Below, piece after piece: positions 51,097 to 61,121 of a stretch of DNA of 64,000 nucleotides (positions are counted from its first letter, which is position 1; each line of letters opens with the position of its first letter). The translations under genes and the position numbers were made by a program. The notes below the pieces were generated by a model, which worked only from the letters and a program-made list of their open reading frames with translations, did not search any database and had not been told where the DNA came from. Source of the stretch: an uncultured Clostridia bacterium (lineage in GTDB: Bacteria > Bacillota > Clostridia > Lachnospirales > CAG-274); the NCBI GenBank assembly GCA_947585865.1, contig CANPXH010000005.1:1-64000 (forward strand). The letters run 5' to 3'.

Positions 51097-53187
51097 ATGA
51101 ACAAGTGTCTGCGCTTTATATTCAGCTTATTTACAGTCTATACGCTGTTATCCAATACATTGGCTGTTTATGCCGAACCCCGTGACCAGCACACGCTCAT
51201 ACTTACCGACGAGGAAAAAGAATACATCTCAGCTCGGCAGGAGCCTCTTAAGGTAGGCTTCGTTCAAGACAGGATACCTGTATCCTTTCCCAATGAAAAC
51301 GGAGAGTTTGACGGCATCTCACGTTATATTTTAGATCATCTGAGCGAAGTGACCGGGCTTAAATTCAACTATGTTGCCCTTCCCACAGGCGAGGTCACAT
51401 ATGACTACCTTTTGGGAGAAGGCTTCGACCTTGTAACCAGTGTTGAATACAATGATGAAAACAAAAAAGCACGAGGCATACTTATAAGCAATCCTTATCT
51501 TTCAAGCCGCAAGGTCGTGGTTGCGAAAAACGACCTTGAATTCAAATATGACGCTCACCTGTCTATTGCCATATCCACAGGTTCGCAAACGATAAGGAAG
51601 GTGCTGAACGCATCTTATCCCAACTTTGAGCTTATAGATTATCCTTCTATAGAAGCCTGCTTTGAAGCAGTCAATTCAGGGGAAGCCGATCTTATGATAC
51701 AAAATCAGTATGTGGTGGAATACTGGTTCTCAAAGCCTAAGTACGAAAAGCTAAAGGTCATACCCGTTTTGGGTCTTGACGACAAGCTTTGTTTTTCCGC
51801 TGTGGTTTCCTTCGGTGAGCAAAAGGCACCTTCTCAGGAAGAAGGCCGCACACTTATAAGCATATTGGATAAGGCCATAGCCACAATGTCGGATGATGAG
51901 ATCGGTACATATACCATACAGGGCATAATGGAAAACCAATACAAGCTGACTTTATCGGACTTTTTATACCGCTATCGTTTTGCCGCCGTGATCCTTGGAG
52001 TGTCCGTTTTTATAATACTCATACTTGCTACGCTTCTTATACGTCAGCGCATACGCTTTGCGGAAAGCCGTGCCGATGCTAAGGCCAAAGGTGAATTTCT
52101 TTCTACAATGAGCCATGAGATAAGAACGCCGTTAAACGGTCTTATAGGTCTTAATTACCTCATGACCCAAAAGCTTGATGACAGAGAGCAGCTTGAAGAC
52201 TATCTTCAACAGTCCACCGTTACCGCAAAATACCTTTTATCACTGGTCAATGATATATTGGATACCTCTAAGCTCCAGGCTCAGAAGCTTGAGCTTGTTA
52301 TCCGCCCGGTAGAACTCAATGTACTTTTGGATACAATAAATTCACTTGTTTCCAATGCTATGAAGGACAAGAAAATAAGATTTGCCATACAGTCCGAATT
52401 TATAGAGCCTTGTGTACTTGGCGATGAGATACGTATACAGCAGATAATACTTAATCTGTTGGACAATGCCCGCAAATTTACGCCAAGCGGCGGGAAGGTA
52501 GATCTTATACTCAGACAGGAGAGAGAAAATAACAACAATATAAAGACCGTTATCACCGTAGCCGATACGGGAAAGGGAATGAGCGAGGAATTCCAAAAGC
52601 GTGTTTTTGACGTATTCGCTCAAGAATTGGATACGGTTTCAAAGGGTAATCAAGGCACAGGCTTGGGTCTTTTCATATGCCATTCTCTTGCGACCCTTAT
52701 GGGCGGCGACCTTACCTTGGAAAGCCGCAGGAGCGAAGGCTCGACATTTACATTTATCGGCGAAGCCGCACAGCCGCCTGAAAAGCATAAAGAAAAGCAC
52801 GTCACGACCATGCAGAAGCGCCCCCATATACTTGTGGCGGAAGATAATGAGCTCAACGGCGAGATACTTCTTGAACTTCTCCATGGTGACGGCTTTGAGG
52901 CAGAGCTTGCCGAAAACGGAAAAAAAGCTCTTCAAATGTTCAAGGATTCCGCTCCCGGCACATACAGCATAATACTTATGGATCTGCTTATGCCCGAAAT
53001 GAACGGATTTGAAGCGGCAAAGGCCATAAGAGCCTTAAACAGACCCGATGCAAAGACGGTACGCATATATGCCTGTACAGCCAATTCTTTCTCCGAGGAC
53101 AGAGATAAGGCTCTTTCAAGCGGAATGGACGACTTTATATCAAAGCCCGTTGATGTGGAAGAATTGCTCAACAAGCTGAATAAGTAA
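51097..53187 (+). CDS. Hybrid sensor histidine kinase with periplasmic-binding-protein sensor domain
   Basis: 696 aa. Signal peptide (1-27), family-3 solute-binding-like sensor domain (about 45-275; LKVGFVQDRIPVSFPNENGEFDGIS), membrane helix at about 292-314, HisKA with phospho-His in FLSTMSHEIRTPLNGLIGL (about 330-395), HATPase (LNLLDNARKFTPSGG; GTGLGLFICHSLATLMGG), and a C-terminal receiver (HILVAEDNELNGEILLEL, phospho-Asp in ILMDLLMPEMNG). The sensor probably detects an amino acid or similar solute outside the cell. No output regulator gene is adjacent, so signalling goes through a separate HPt or response regulator. AGGAGG precedes the ATG. Confidence 0.93.
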   Translation: MNKCLRFIFSLFTVYTLLSNTLAVYAEPRDQHTLILTDEEKEYISARQEPLKVGFVQDRIPVSFPNENGEFDGISRYILDHLSEVTGLKFNYVALPTGEVTYDYLLGEGFDLVTSVEYNDENKKARGILISNPYLSSRKVVVAKNDLEFKYDAHLSIAISTGSQTIRKVLNASYPNFELIDYPSIEACFEAVNSGEADLMIQNQYVVEYWFSKPKYEKLKVIPVLGLDDKLCFSAVVSFGEQKAPSQEEGRTLISILDKAIATMSDDEIGTYTIQGIMENQYKLTLSDFLYRYRFAAVILGVSVFIILILATLLIRQRIRFAESRADAKAKGEFLSTMSHEIRTPLNGLIGLNYLMTQKLDDREQLEDYLQQSTVTAKYLLSLVNDILDTSKLQAQKLELVIRPVELNVLLDTINSLVSNAMKDKKIRFAIQSEFIEPCVLGDEIRIQQIILNLLDNARKFTPSGGKVDLILRQERENNNNIKTVITVADTGKGMSEEFQKRVFDVFAQELDTVSKGNQGTGLGLFICHSLATLMGGDLTLESRRSEGSTFTFIGEAAQPPEKHKEKHVTTMQKRPHILVAEDNELNGEILLELLHGDGFEAELAENGKKALQMFKDSAPGTYSIILMDLLMPEMNGFEAAKAIRALNRPDAKTVRIYACTANSFSEDRDKALSSGMDDFISKPVDVEELLNKLNK

Positions 53188-53190
53188 ACA

Positions 53191-53232
53191 AAAAAGATCA
53201 GGGATCGTCTGCCGATGACTCCTGATCTTTTT
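53191..53232. terminator. Bidirectional terminator between the kinase and cyclophilin genes
   Basis: Perfect 12-bp stem AAAAAGATCAGG/CCTGATCTTTTT with an inner small helix; A and T runs serve both directions. Confidence 0.92.
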
Positions 53233-53246
53233 AAATGAAATTTATA

Positions 53247-54026
53247 TCAATATGTTCCTACATCGATACTCGTAATGACAACGTCATTAAGCGGCTTGTC
53301 GTTATCATCTGTTTCAACGGCGGCAATGGCGTCTACAACATCCATACCTTCATATACCTGTCCAAACACGGTATAGCCCATATCAAGTGTAGGATATCCT
53401 CCGTTATTTGTATACTCGGCTATTACCTCATCTGTAAATATATCTCCCGCCTTAAGTCCGTTGCCTATATCCTCTGATTTGTCAAGACTTGCAAACTGCT
53501 GCTTATAGTCATCGCCTATATCCTTGTTCTGAACGATATAGAACTGACTGCCGTTAGTATCGGGGCCTGCATTTGCCATACAGAGAGCACCTCTGAAGTT
53601 TCTCAGATTGTAGCTGACCTCATTTTCAAATTCGGCGCCCCATATGCTTTCTCCTCCCATGCCTGTACCTTCGGGATCGCCGCCTTGTATCATAAAGTTA
53701 TCTATAACTCTGTGGAAAATTACATTGTCATAATATCCTTCCTTGGCATGAGTTGTAAAATTCTCAACTGCCTTTGGCGCATACTTGGGGAAAAACCATA
53801 CTTTTATATCGCCCATATTTGTATGGATGGTAGCTATAGTGTCACCCTTTTGAACTCCTTTAAGCTGAGGCAATTCCGTAACAGGCTCATATTTCACCTC
53901 ATCTTCCGCCACATCGGCCTCCGATCCCGTGTTCTTTCCTGCTGTTTCTCCGTCAGTCTTTCCGCAGGCTGCAAAGGATACAGCCAAAAACGCTGCTGTC
54001 AGACAAATCAATAATTTCTTTTTCAT
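53247..54026 (-). CDS. Cyclophilin-type peptidyl-prolyl isomerase lipoprotein
   Basis: 259 aa. Signal with lipobox FAAC (Cys21), a charged linker (to about residue 60), then a full cyclophilin domain: [48 protein letters not shown] (catalytic Arg in FHRV), and [14 protein letters not shown]. It assists folding of exported proteins at the outer face of the membrane. Single gene, convergent with the sensor kinase. AAGGGAT ribosome site. Confidence 0.94.
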   Translation of the reverse strand: MKKKLLICLTAAFLAVSFAACGKTDGETAGKNTGSEADVAEDEVKYEPVTELPQLKGVQKGDTIATIHTNMGDIKVWFFPKYAPKAVENFTTHAKEGYYDNVIFHRVIDNFMIQGGDPEGTGMGGESIWGAEFENEVSYNLRNFRGALCMANAGPDTNGSQFYIVQNKDIGDDYKQQFASLDKSEDIGNGLKAGDIFTDEVIAEYTNNGGYPTLDMGYTVFGQVYEGMDVVDAIAAVETDDNDKPLNDVVITSIDVGTY

Positions 54027-54120
54027 AACAAAGATCCCTTCCTAGTATATATTTTCTGAAATAATTATAGGATTATTCGCCGTATTTTGGCAAGTATATA
54101 TTGCATTTTGTAATAAAAAA

Positions 54121-54663
54121 TTAATAATTGACCTCGCTTACGGCTTTGTATATGCCGTCTGCGATTATATCCGACATACCCTTCACAAATGAAAGTCTTG
54201 TGTTCCTAAGCTGGGCAAGGCCGTTTATGCTCCATTTGTTGACTATTCCCGTTATGGATATATCGCCTACCTCGCAAAGCCTTTTGGATACCCCCGCTCC
54301 CGGCAGCAAAGAGCCCTCCCATATGCTCAGAGAGCCTATATGGTCGTATATTCCAAGGCAGGCGTCTACAGCCACTACAAGCGGTCTGTCATATGTGCTG
54401 TAGAGCAGATCTATCTTGCCGGCTATATTAACTGCGTGAACAGGCATATCTATAGTGCCCATGACATTTTCAAAGCCCATAGACATCAGCCTTGTTCCCA
54501 CAAACGGCCCCAAGCTGTCTCCGGCAGCCCTGTCCGTGCCTATGCAAAAGACAACTATGCTGTTGTGACCGTCAAGCCTTTTTTCAATATATCTTTTTAT
54601 ATTTTTGCTCAATATATCACTGCAATATTTATCATCTGTGGATATATATTTTTTATTTTCCAA
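54121..54663 (-). CDS. yyaC: Spore protease YyaC family protein
   Basis: 180 aa. VVFCIGTDRAAGDSLGPFVGTRL near residue 38 and VVAVDACLGIYDHIGSLSIW match the YyaC (DUF1256) family, related to GPR-type spore proteases and annotated as putative sporulation proteins. Its presence is the clearest sign that the organism forms spores or descends from spore formers. No sigma-F or sigma-G promoter was convincing upstream. Confidence 0.9.
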   Translation of the reverse strand: MENKKYISTDDKYCSDILSKNIKRYIEKRLDGHNSIVVFCIGTDRAAGDSLGPFVGTRLMSMGFENVMGTIDMPVHAVNIAGKIDLLYSTYDRPLVVAVDACLGIYDHIGSLSIWEGSLLPGAGVSKRLCEVGDISITGIVNKWSINGLAQLRNTRLSFVKGMSDIIADGIYKAVSEVNY

Positions 54664-54799
54664 GCCAACACCCCCAAAATAATTATGAGCAAAATATGCA
54701 ATAATTATGTATTTATGTGAGCAAGGTGTCCAAACTTTGTTTTACGTTATATTTATTTGGTATTATTTGGCATAATTTTTTTGGAGATGTTAACACGCT

Positions 54800-54832
54800 T
54801 TGACAATAAAACTAAGAGACAAGTGATAAAAT
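54800..54832 (+). promoter_or_regulatory. Possible promoter of the MPN-LysM gene
   Basis: TTGACA (54800-54805) is consensus; the best -10 is TGATAA (54824-54829, 18-base spacer), or TAAAAT (54827-54832) at a poor 21 bases. Confidence 0.4.
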
Positions 54833-54869
54833 CTTAACATATCAAATTTATCGGAGAGGAAGATATAAT

Positions 54870-55946
54870 ATGACCAATGAAGAAGTAAATGCTCTGCCTA
54901 ACAATATAAAGCAAATAGGAAGTATAAGCGATGGAAACAGAATATATATGGAAGACTATGCCTGTACATATTTGGAGCAGTATGCCCATATGGACAGCAA
55001 GGAAAAAATCGCTCTCCTCGTAGGCAGGAACCTTACGATAGACAATGAAAATATCCTTTTTATAAGCGGAGTCATTCAGGGCAGATATACCGTGGCCAAA
55101 AACGGTATTACCGAACTTACGGAAAAAAGCTGGCAATATATAAACAAGCAGATAAAATTATATTTTAAGGATCTGGACATAGTAGGCTGGGCATACATAC
55201 AGCCCGGCTATGAGGATTATATAAGCAATAAGCTCTGCGATCTTCAAAAGGCAAACTTGACCAAGGGCTTTCAGGTGCTGTACATAATGGATCCCACCGA
55301 AAACATAACGGGGTTTTACAGGTGGAACAATACCGATGATACATTTGACGCCGTAAAGGGTTATATAATTTATTACGAAAAAAATGAGGGCATGCATGAG
55401 TATATGCTTGAAAACAAAATAAAAGAACGCCCTGCCGAAAATATAGTGAAGATCAAGAACGAAGATGCCGGAGCCAAAGCAAGAGAAGCGGCTGCAAAGA
55501 GAACGAGCTACAGAGCCAAAAAGAAAATAATGGCCGATCAGAACAGAACGGCAAATCTTTTGGGAAGCGTCAGCTTTGTAATGCTGCTCGTGTGTTTTAT
55601 ACTGGGAGCGGGGCTGGTGCAAAATGATGACAGGATAACCGAAATGGAAATGAAGATCGCCGAACTTGAAAATAAATTACAGGGCACACAAAGCGTATTT
55701 GCCCTAAGCAACGACAAAACGACAGAGGAAACGACCGTACAGACGACCACTCAGGAAACGACTGCCCTCGAATCGACTCAGGCGGAGGAAAGCAAACATA
55801 CCGAATACAAAGTTCAAAAAGGCGACACTCTCATAGGTATAAGCAAGAATAAATACGGAACTGCGGCAAAGGTAAACGAAATAAGGGAGCTTAACGATAT
55901 AGCAGGAAACAGAATAGTTGTGGGAGAAACGCTCCTGCTTCCGTAA
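54870..55946 (+). CDS. Membrane-anchored protein with degenerate MPN (JAMM) domain and C-terminal LysM
   Basis: 358 aa. Residues about 23-160 resemble an MPN domain: ALLVGR, ISGVIQG, then IVGWAYIQPG(x5)S at 104-119 and FQVLYIMDP at 134-142. In active enzymes the same segment reads GWYHSHPG(x5)S-x2-D; here the His, His and Asp ligands are Tyr109, Gln111 and Leu122, so no metal site. A basic stretch (200-228) precedes one helix (229-250), a coiled coil (254-272), a Thr-rich linker (284-308) and one LysM domain (313-357, YKVQKGDTLIGISKNKYG). Topology: MPN inside, LysM outside in the wall. Function unknown. Its stop overlaps the next gene's leader. Confidence 0.8.
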   Translation: MTNEEVNALPNNIKQIGSISDGNRIYMEDYACTYLEQYAHMDSKEKIALLVGRNLTIDNENILFISGVIQGRYTVAKNGITELTEKSWQYINKQIKLYFKDLDIVGWAYIQPGYEDYISNKLCDLQKANLTKGFQVLYIMDPTENITGFYRWNNTDDTFDAVKGYIIYYEKNEGMHEYMLENKIKERPAENIVKIKNEDAGAKAREAAAKRTSYRAKKKIMADQNRTANLLGSVSFVMLLVCFILGAGLVQNDDRITEMEMKIAELENKLQGTQSVFALSNDKTTEETTVQTTTQETTALESTQAEESKHTEYKVQKGDTLIGISKNKYGTAAKVNEIRELNDIAGNRIVVGETLLLP

Positions 55947-55947
55947 A

Positions 55948-56610
55948 ATGGATACAGAAAAAGAAATAGCTGCCGCTCTTGCTCATGAAATAAAAAACCC
56001 TATCGCTCTTATAAAAGCAAGTATAGATCACATAAAGACCTATTCCGATGAAGAAATGCTCCCTGCACTTAATGTGATAAATAAAGAGCTGGGCAAGCTG
56101 GACGAGCTTATAAACAACTATACAACAATACTGCGCCCTTCCGCAGAATATGAAAAAATATATTTGGAGGATGTGATATATGATATCACAGATGAATTTT
56201 CCATAAGTGCAAGCGATATGGAATTTCTGTTTGATATGGAATCGGACGTCTGTATATACGGCGACTACAGCAAGGTTTCGATACTGCTTTTCAATATATA
56301 TAAAAATGCTATGGAGGCCGATTCCACTCTTATTAAAACAAAGCTGTACAAAGCAAGAGGAAATGCCATAATAGAGATAAAGGACAACGGCACAGGGATA
56401 GACCACGACGCCGAAAAGAATATGGGTACGCCCTTCTTCACCACCAAGGAAAACGGCAGCGGGCTGGGAATACTTATTTGCCGCACCATAGCAAAAGATC
56501 ACGGGGGAAGCTTTGATATAAAAAGCTGTGATGTGGGATGTATGGCAAAGGTAGAGCTGCCCGTAAAAAGAGAACATCAAAGCCGAAAGCACCTCAAAAG
56601 CAGAATATAA
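55948..56610 (+). CDS. Minimal cytoplasmic histidine kinase
   Basis: 220 aa from ATG 55948, one base after the TAA of the MPN-LysM gene and without a clear ribosome site of its own, so probably translated by coupling. Ten further codons upstream are in frame. It holds only a HisKA (phospho-His in ALAHEIKNPIALIKASI near residue 13) and a HATPase (NIYKNAMEAD; DNGTGI; GTPFFTTKENGSGLGILIC). There is no sensor domain or membrane helix. Such short kinases occur among sporulation phosphorelay inputs. The sensory part may be the co-translated MPN-LysM protein; no response regulator is adjacent. Confidence 0.88.
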   Translation: MDTEKEIAAALAHEIKNPIALIKASIDHIKTYSDEEMLPALNVINKELGKLDELINNYTTILRPSAEYEKIYLEDVIYDITDEFSISASDMEFLFDMESDVCIYGDYSKVSILLFNIYKNAMEADSTLIKTKLYKARGNAIIEIKDNGTGIDHDAEKNMGTPFFTTKENGSGLGILICRTIAKDHGGSFDIKSCDVGCMAKVELPVKREHQSRKHLKSRI

Positions 56611-56641
56611 CGGCGTGGCAGTTTAAAGCTGCTGCGCCGTT
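56609..56641 (+). terminator. Terminator of the kinase gene
   Basis: AACGGCG/CGCCGTT stem with an inner CAG/CTG helix, overlapping the stop codon and followed by TTCTTT. Confidence 0.75.
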
Positions 56642-56873
56642 TCTTTATGATGTCTGAAATAAAGCATGTATCCCGCTTATACGGTACGGCTTTATTTATA
56701 CTTCATACGCCGGCTTCTTTTATCCCATACGGTCAGAATAAACCTTTATGCCGTGGGAGCTGCCGTTACACGATGCCTAAAAATTTACGTTACAGGCTTG
56801 ATATATTTTTAAATACGGCTGCATATTTTTCAATTCCTATATGCCCGCACAATTTTTATATATATTTTGCCAT
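56642..56873. other. Intergenic stretch between convergent genes, nothing supported
   Basis: A 78-codon plus-strand frame (56647-56883) exists but begins inside the T run of the kinase terminator, has no ribosome site and no recognisable family. I see no RNA gene or repeat. Confidence 0.6.
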
Positions 56874-56923
56874 AAAAAACTGACCCCCTGTCATCAGAGC
56901 TCGGTCTGAATTATGGAGGTCAG
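56874..56923 (-). terminator. Terminator of ppdK
   Basis: CTGACC(C)CC and GG(A)GGTCAG pair around a 28-base loop, followed on the minus strand by six T. Confidence 0.75.
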
Positions 56924-56957
56924 TATAAATACGATAATTTTTTATTACATCAAAGTA

Positions 56958-59588
56958 TTATCTGGGATACTTGATATTGGCCTGAGCAGCCGCAAGTCTT
57001 GCAATAGGAACTCTGAAAGGTGAACAGCTTACATATGTCAAGCCAACTCTGTGACAGAATTCAACTGAAGACGGGTCGCCGCCGTGCTCGCCGCAGATAC
57101 CCAATGTGATATCGGGTCTTGTCTGCTTGCCAAGCTTAGCAGCCATTTCCACAAGCTTGCCAACGCCCTTCTGGTCTAATCTTGCAAAGGGATCTGACTC
57201 ATATATCTTATTCTCATAGTAAGAATCAAGGAACTTGCCCGCATCATCTCTTGAGAAACCGAATGTCATCTGAGTAAGGTCGTTCGTACCGAATGAGAAG
57301 AATTCCGCTTCCTTAGCGATCTCATCTGCCGTAAGAGCAGCTCTTGGTATCTCTATCATTGTACCTACCTTGTACTTAAGGTCAACGCCTGCTTCCTTAA
57401 TGATCTCATCGGCAGTCTTTACAACTACGTTCTTTACAAACGCAAGCTCCTTGACCTCGCCTACAAGAGGTATCATTATCTCAGGAACAATATCCCAATC
57501 GGGATGTGCCTTAGATACATTTATGGCAGCCTTTATAACGGCTCTTGTCTGCATAGCTGCGATCTCCGGATAGGTAACGGCAAGTCTGCAGCCTCTGTGA
57601 CCCATCATAGGATTAAACTCATGAAGTGAAGAGATAATCGCCTTTATATCCTCTACGCTCTTGCCCTGTGCATCTGCAAGAAGCTTTATATCCTCATCGT
57701 CTGTAGGAACAAATTCATGCAGCGGCGGGTCAAGGAATCTTATATTGACGTGCTTGCCCTCCATAGTTTCATAGAGCTTTTCAAAATCGCCCTGCTGCAT
57801 CGGTTCAAGCTTTGCAAGAGCCTTTTCTCTCTGCTCAACTGTGTCTGAACAGATCATTTCTCTTATGGCTGAGATCCTGTCGGGATCGAAGAACATATGC
57901 TCTGTTCTGCAAAGGCCTATGCCTTCTGCGCCAAATTCCACAGCCTTGGCTGCATCTCTTGGGGTATCCGCATTTGTTCTTACCTTAAGTGCCCTGAACT
58001 TATCGGCCCATGCCATAAGTCTGCCGAATTCTCCGCTTATCGTAGCATCAACAGTCTTTATGGCCTCGCCGTAAATGTTGCCTGTAGAACCGTCAAGTGA
58101 TATCCAGTCGCCCTCTTTATATGTTCTGCCTGCAAGCTCAAATACCTTATTTGCTTCGTCTATCTTTATCTCGCCGCAGCCTGATACGCAGCAAGTACCC
58201 ATACCTCTTGCAACAACTGCAGCATGAGAAGTCATACCGCCTCTTACAGTAAGGATACCCTGTGCATAATTCATACCCTCGATATCCTCAGGTGATGTCT
58301 CAAGTCTTACAAGAACGACTTTTTCTCCTGCCTTAGCCCAACTAACGGCATCCTCGGCAGTAAACACTATCTTTCCGCAAGCAGCGCCGGGTGAAGCCGC
58401 AAGTGCTGTAGCGACCGGCTTTGCCGCCTTTATAGCCTCGGCATCGAACTGAGGATGCAAAAGTGCATCAAGCTGCTTTGGATCTATCATACAAACAGCT
58501 TCCTCGGCAGTGATCATACCCTCGTCAACAAGGTCGCACGCTATCTTTAAAGCTGCTGCTGCCGTTCTCTTGCCGTTTCTTGTCTGGAGCATATAGAGCT
58601 TCTTGTCCTCAATGGTGAACTCCATATCCTGCATATCTCTGTAATGCTTTTCAAGCTTATCGCATATCTTTACAAACTGACCGTATACCTCCGGCATAAC
58701 GTCTTTAAGCTGATCGATAGTCTGAGGAGTTCTTACGCCTGCAACAACGTCCTCTCCCTGCGCATTCATCAAAAACTCGCCGAAAAGCTTTTTCTCGCCT
58801 GTAGCAGGGTTTCTTGTAAAGGCAACGCCTGTGCCTGATGTATCTCCTGTGTTGCCGAATACCATAGACTGTACGTTTACGGCAGTACCCCATGAACCGG
58901 GTATATCATTCATTCTTCTGTAGTAGATAGCTCTCGGATTATCCCATGAACGGAACACAGCCTTGATAGCGCCCATTAACTGTTCCTTTGGATCTGATGG
59001 GAAATCAACGCCTATCTTTGCCTTATACTCAGCCTTGAACTGATTTGCAAGAGACTTAAGATCCTCGGCAGTAAGCTCTGTATCAAGCTTAACGCCCTTT
59101 TCTGCCTTCATCTTGTCGATAAGCTCTTCAAAATACTTCTTGCCGACTTCCATAACTACATCTGAATACATCTGAATAAATCTTCTGTATGAGTCATATG
59201 CAAATCTTGGATTGCCTGTTTTCTTGGCAAATGCCTCGACTACCTCATCATTAAGACCAAGGTTGAGGATAGTATCCATCATACCCGGCATAGATGCTCT
59301 TGCGCCTGAACGAACAGACACGAGAAGAGGATTCTCAAGATCGCCGAACTTCTTTCCTGTAATGTTTTCCATCTTTGTGATGTATTCCATTATCTGCTCC
59401 TGAATTTCCTCGTTGATAGTTTCACCGTCTGCATAATACTGAGTACATGCCTCTGTAGTGATGGTGAAGCCCTGGGGAACAGGCATACCGAGGTTTGTCA
59501 TCTCAGCAAGATTGGCACCCTTGCCTCCGAGAAGTTCTCTCATAGTGCCATTACCCTCTGAGAATAAATAAACAAATTTCTTATCCAT
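56958..59588 (-). CDS. ppdK: Pyruvate, phosphate dikinase
   Basis: Interconverts pyruvate, ATP and phosphate with PEP, AMP and pyrophosphate; in anaerobes used for glycolysis with pyrophosphate or for gluconeogenesis. 876 aa from ATG 59588 (MDKKFVYLF), since the ATG at 59603 lies in the GGAGG ribosome site. Domains: N-terminal nucleotide-binding (LLGGKGANLAEM), swivelling phospho-His domain (GGMTSHAAVVARGMG, near residue 455), and C-terminal PEP/pyruvate TIM barrel (GLCRTEHMFF; FGTNDLTQM; GICGEHGG with the catalytic Cys). Codon use is that of a highly expressed gene. Confidence 0.97.
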   Translation of the reverse strand: MDKKFVYLFSEGNGTMRELLGGKGANLAEMTNLGMPVPQGFTITTEACTQYYADGETINEEIQEQIMEYITKMENITGKKFGDLENPLLVSVRSGARASMPGMMDTILNLGLNDEVVEAFAKKTGNPRFAYDSYRRFIQMYSDVVMEVGKKYFEELIDKMKAEKGVKLDTELTAEDLKSLANQFKAEYKAKIGVDFPSDPKEQLMGAIKAVFRSWDNPRAIYYRRMNDIPGSWGTAVNVQSMVFGNTGDTSGTGVAFTRNPATGEKKLFGEFLMNAQGEDVVAGVRTPQTIDQLKDVMPEVYGQFVKICDKLEKHYRDMQDMEFTIEDKKLYMLQTRNGKRTAAAALKIACDLVDEGMITAEEAVCMIDPKQLDALLHPQFDAEAIKAAKPVATALAASPGAACGKIVFTAEDAVSWAKAGEKVVLVRLETSPEDIEGMNYAQGILTVRGGMTSHAAVVARGMGTCCVSGCGEIKIDEANKVFELAGRTYKEGDWISLDGSTGNIYGEAIKTVDATISGEFGRLMAWADKFRALKVRTNADTPRDAAKAVEFGAEGIGLCRTEHMFFDPDRISAIREMICSDTVEQREKALAKLEPMQQGDFEKLYETMEGKHVNIRFLDPPLHEFVPTDDEDIKLLADAQGKSVEDIKAIISSLHEFNPMMGHRGCRLAVTYPEIAAMQTRAVIKAAINVSKAHPDWDIVPEIMIPLVGEVKELAFVKNVVVKTADEIIKEAGVDLKYKVGTMIEIPRAALTADEIAKEAEFFSFGTNDLTQMTFGFSRDDAGKFLDSYYENKIYESDPFARLDQKGVGKLVEMAAKLGKQTRPDITLGICGEHGGDPSSVEFCHRVGLTYVSCSPFRVPIARLAAAQANIKYPR

Positions 59589-59649
59589 TTTTGTTTCCTC
59601 CATAAAGATTTTTGTGCAATATTACCAAAGTGTAAAAATCGATAGTGAT

Positions 59650-59678
59650 ATTATAGCATACTTTGAAATACTTAGCAA
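59650..59678 (-). promoter_or_regulatory. Promoter of ppdK
   Basis: TTGCTA (59673-59678), 17 bases, TATAAT (59650-59655) with TGC before the -10 (extended type) on the minus strand. It gives a leader of about 55 nt. Confidence 0.75.
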
Positions 59679-59705
59679 CATTTTTTTAAAGTTTGTTATA
59701 TTTGG

Positions 59706-61088
59706 TTAAAAATTTATCTTTTCAAGAAGATAATTCCTTAAATCTGCTATTTTTATTCTCTGCTGCTCCATGGTATCTCTGTCTCTTACAGTCACGCTTT
59801 CATCCTCAAGAGAGTCAAAATCATAGGTGATACAGAAAGGCGTTCCTATTTCATCTTGTCTTCTGTATCTCTTTCCTATAGACTGGGAGTCATCGAATTC
59901 GCAGGGGATATCCTTGGAAAGCATTGCGTAGACCTCTGTTGCTTTTTCCGAAAGCTTCTTTGAAAGAGGAAGCACAGCCGCCTTATATGGAGCAAGAGCA
60001 GGATGAAAACGCATCACCGTTCTTACATCTCCGCCTTCCAGCTCCTCTTCGTCATATGCTTCGCACAGAAATGCAAGAGTCACTCTGTCTGCGCCTAAAG
60101 ACGGTTCTATACAATACGGCACATATTTTTCATTTGTGGCAGGATCAAAATAATCCATAGCTTCGCCCGAATGCTCGGAATGTGCCTTAAGATCAAAGTC
60201 CGTTCTGGAAGCTATGCCCCACAGCTCTCCTTTTCCGAAGGGGAACATATACTCTATATCCGTAGTGGCGTTGCTGTAGTGTGCAAGCTCTGCCTGTTCA
60301 TGATCACGAAGCACTATGTTTTCCTTTGCTATATTGAGAGATAAGAGCCAGTTGGTACAAAATTCCTTCCAGTATGCGAACCAATCGAGCTCTGTGCCCG
60401 GCTTGCAGAAAAATTCCAGTTCCATCTGCTCAAATTCTCTTGTCCTGAATATAAAGTTTCCGGGAGTTATTTCGTTTCTAAAGGATTTACCTATCTGACC
60501 GATGCCAAAGGGTATCTTCTTTCTTGTGGTCCTTTGCACATTCTTAAAGTTTACGAATATGCCCTGTGCGGTCTCCGGGCGCATATATACCACATTTTTT
60601 GCCTCTTCCGTAACGCCTGCGTGAGTCTTGAACATAAGATTGAACTGTCTTATATCGGTGAAATTATGAGCGCCGCAGCTTGGACAGGGGATATTGTTAT
60701 CCTTGATATAAGCCATCATTTCCTCATTTGTCATGCCGTCTGCACTGCCCTCAATGCCGTTTGCCTTATTATAGTCCTCTATTATATTGTCCGCTCTGAA
60801 ACGCTCATGACATTCCCTGCAATCCATAAGAGGATCGTTGAAGCCGCCTACATGGCCTGAAGCCACCCATACTTCGGGATTCATAAGTATGGCACAATCC
60901 ACGCCTACGTTATATGGGCTCTCCTGTATGAATTTCTTCCACCACGCTCTTTTGACATTGTTCTTGAGCTCCACGCCCAAAGGGCCGTAGTCCCATGAAT
61001 TGGCAAGTCCGCCGTATATCTCTGAACCCGGATACACAAAACCCCTTGCCTTTGCAAGAGCAACGATTTTTTCCATTGACTTTTCCAT
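59706..61088 (-). CDS. glyS: Glycyl-tRNA synthetase (single-chain type)
   Basis: 460 aa homodimeric class II enzyme of the archaeal/eukaryal-like type used by many Firmicutes, instead of the alpha2-beta2 form. N-terminus [26 protein letters not shown] is diagnostic (quoted from residue 12 on in part). Motif 2 [25 protein letters not shown] and motif 3 [10 protein letters not shown] are present, and the C-terminal anticodon-binding domain ends the protein. AAGGAGG lies eight bases before ATG 61088. No T-box is present in the 33 bases upstream; it is read from the upstream operon. Confidence 0.96.
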   Translation of the reverse strand: MEKSMEKIVALAKARGFVYPGSEIYGGLANSWDYGPLGVELKNNVKRAWWKKFIQESPYNVGVDCAILMNPEVWVASGHVGGFNDPLMDCRECHERFRADNIIEDYNKANGIEGSADGMTNEEMMAYIKDNNIPCPSCGAHNFTDIRQFNLMFKTHAGVTEEAKNVVYMRPETAQGIFVNFKNVQRTTRKKIPFGIGQIGKSFRNEITPGNFIFRTREFEQMELEFFCKPGTELDWFAYWKEFCTNWLLSLNIAKENIVLRDHEQAELAHYSNATTDIEYMFPFGKGELWGIASRTDFDLKAHSEHSGEAMDYFDPATNEKYVPYCIEPSLGADRVTLAFLCEAYDEEELEGGDVRTVMRFHPALAPYKAAVLPLSKKLSEKATEVYAMLSKDIPCEFDDSQSIGKRYRRQDEIGTPFCITYDFDSLEDESVTVRDRDTMEQQRIKIADLRNYLLEKINF

Positions 61089-61121
61089 TTGAGTTTCCTC
61101 CTTGATAGGTTATTATAATTT

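Noticed and set aside
56647..56883. 78-codon plus-strand frame after the minimal kinase
   Set aside because: It begins in the T run of a terminator, has no ribosome site and no recognisable protein family.
61089..61121. T-box for glycyl-tRNA synthetase
   Set aside because: Only 33 bases separate it from the upstream gene; there is no room and no T-box sequence.
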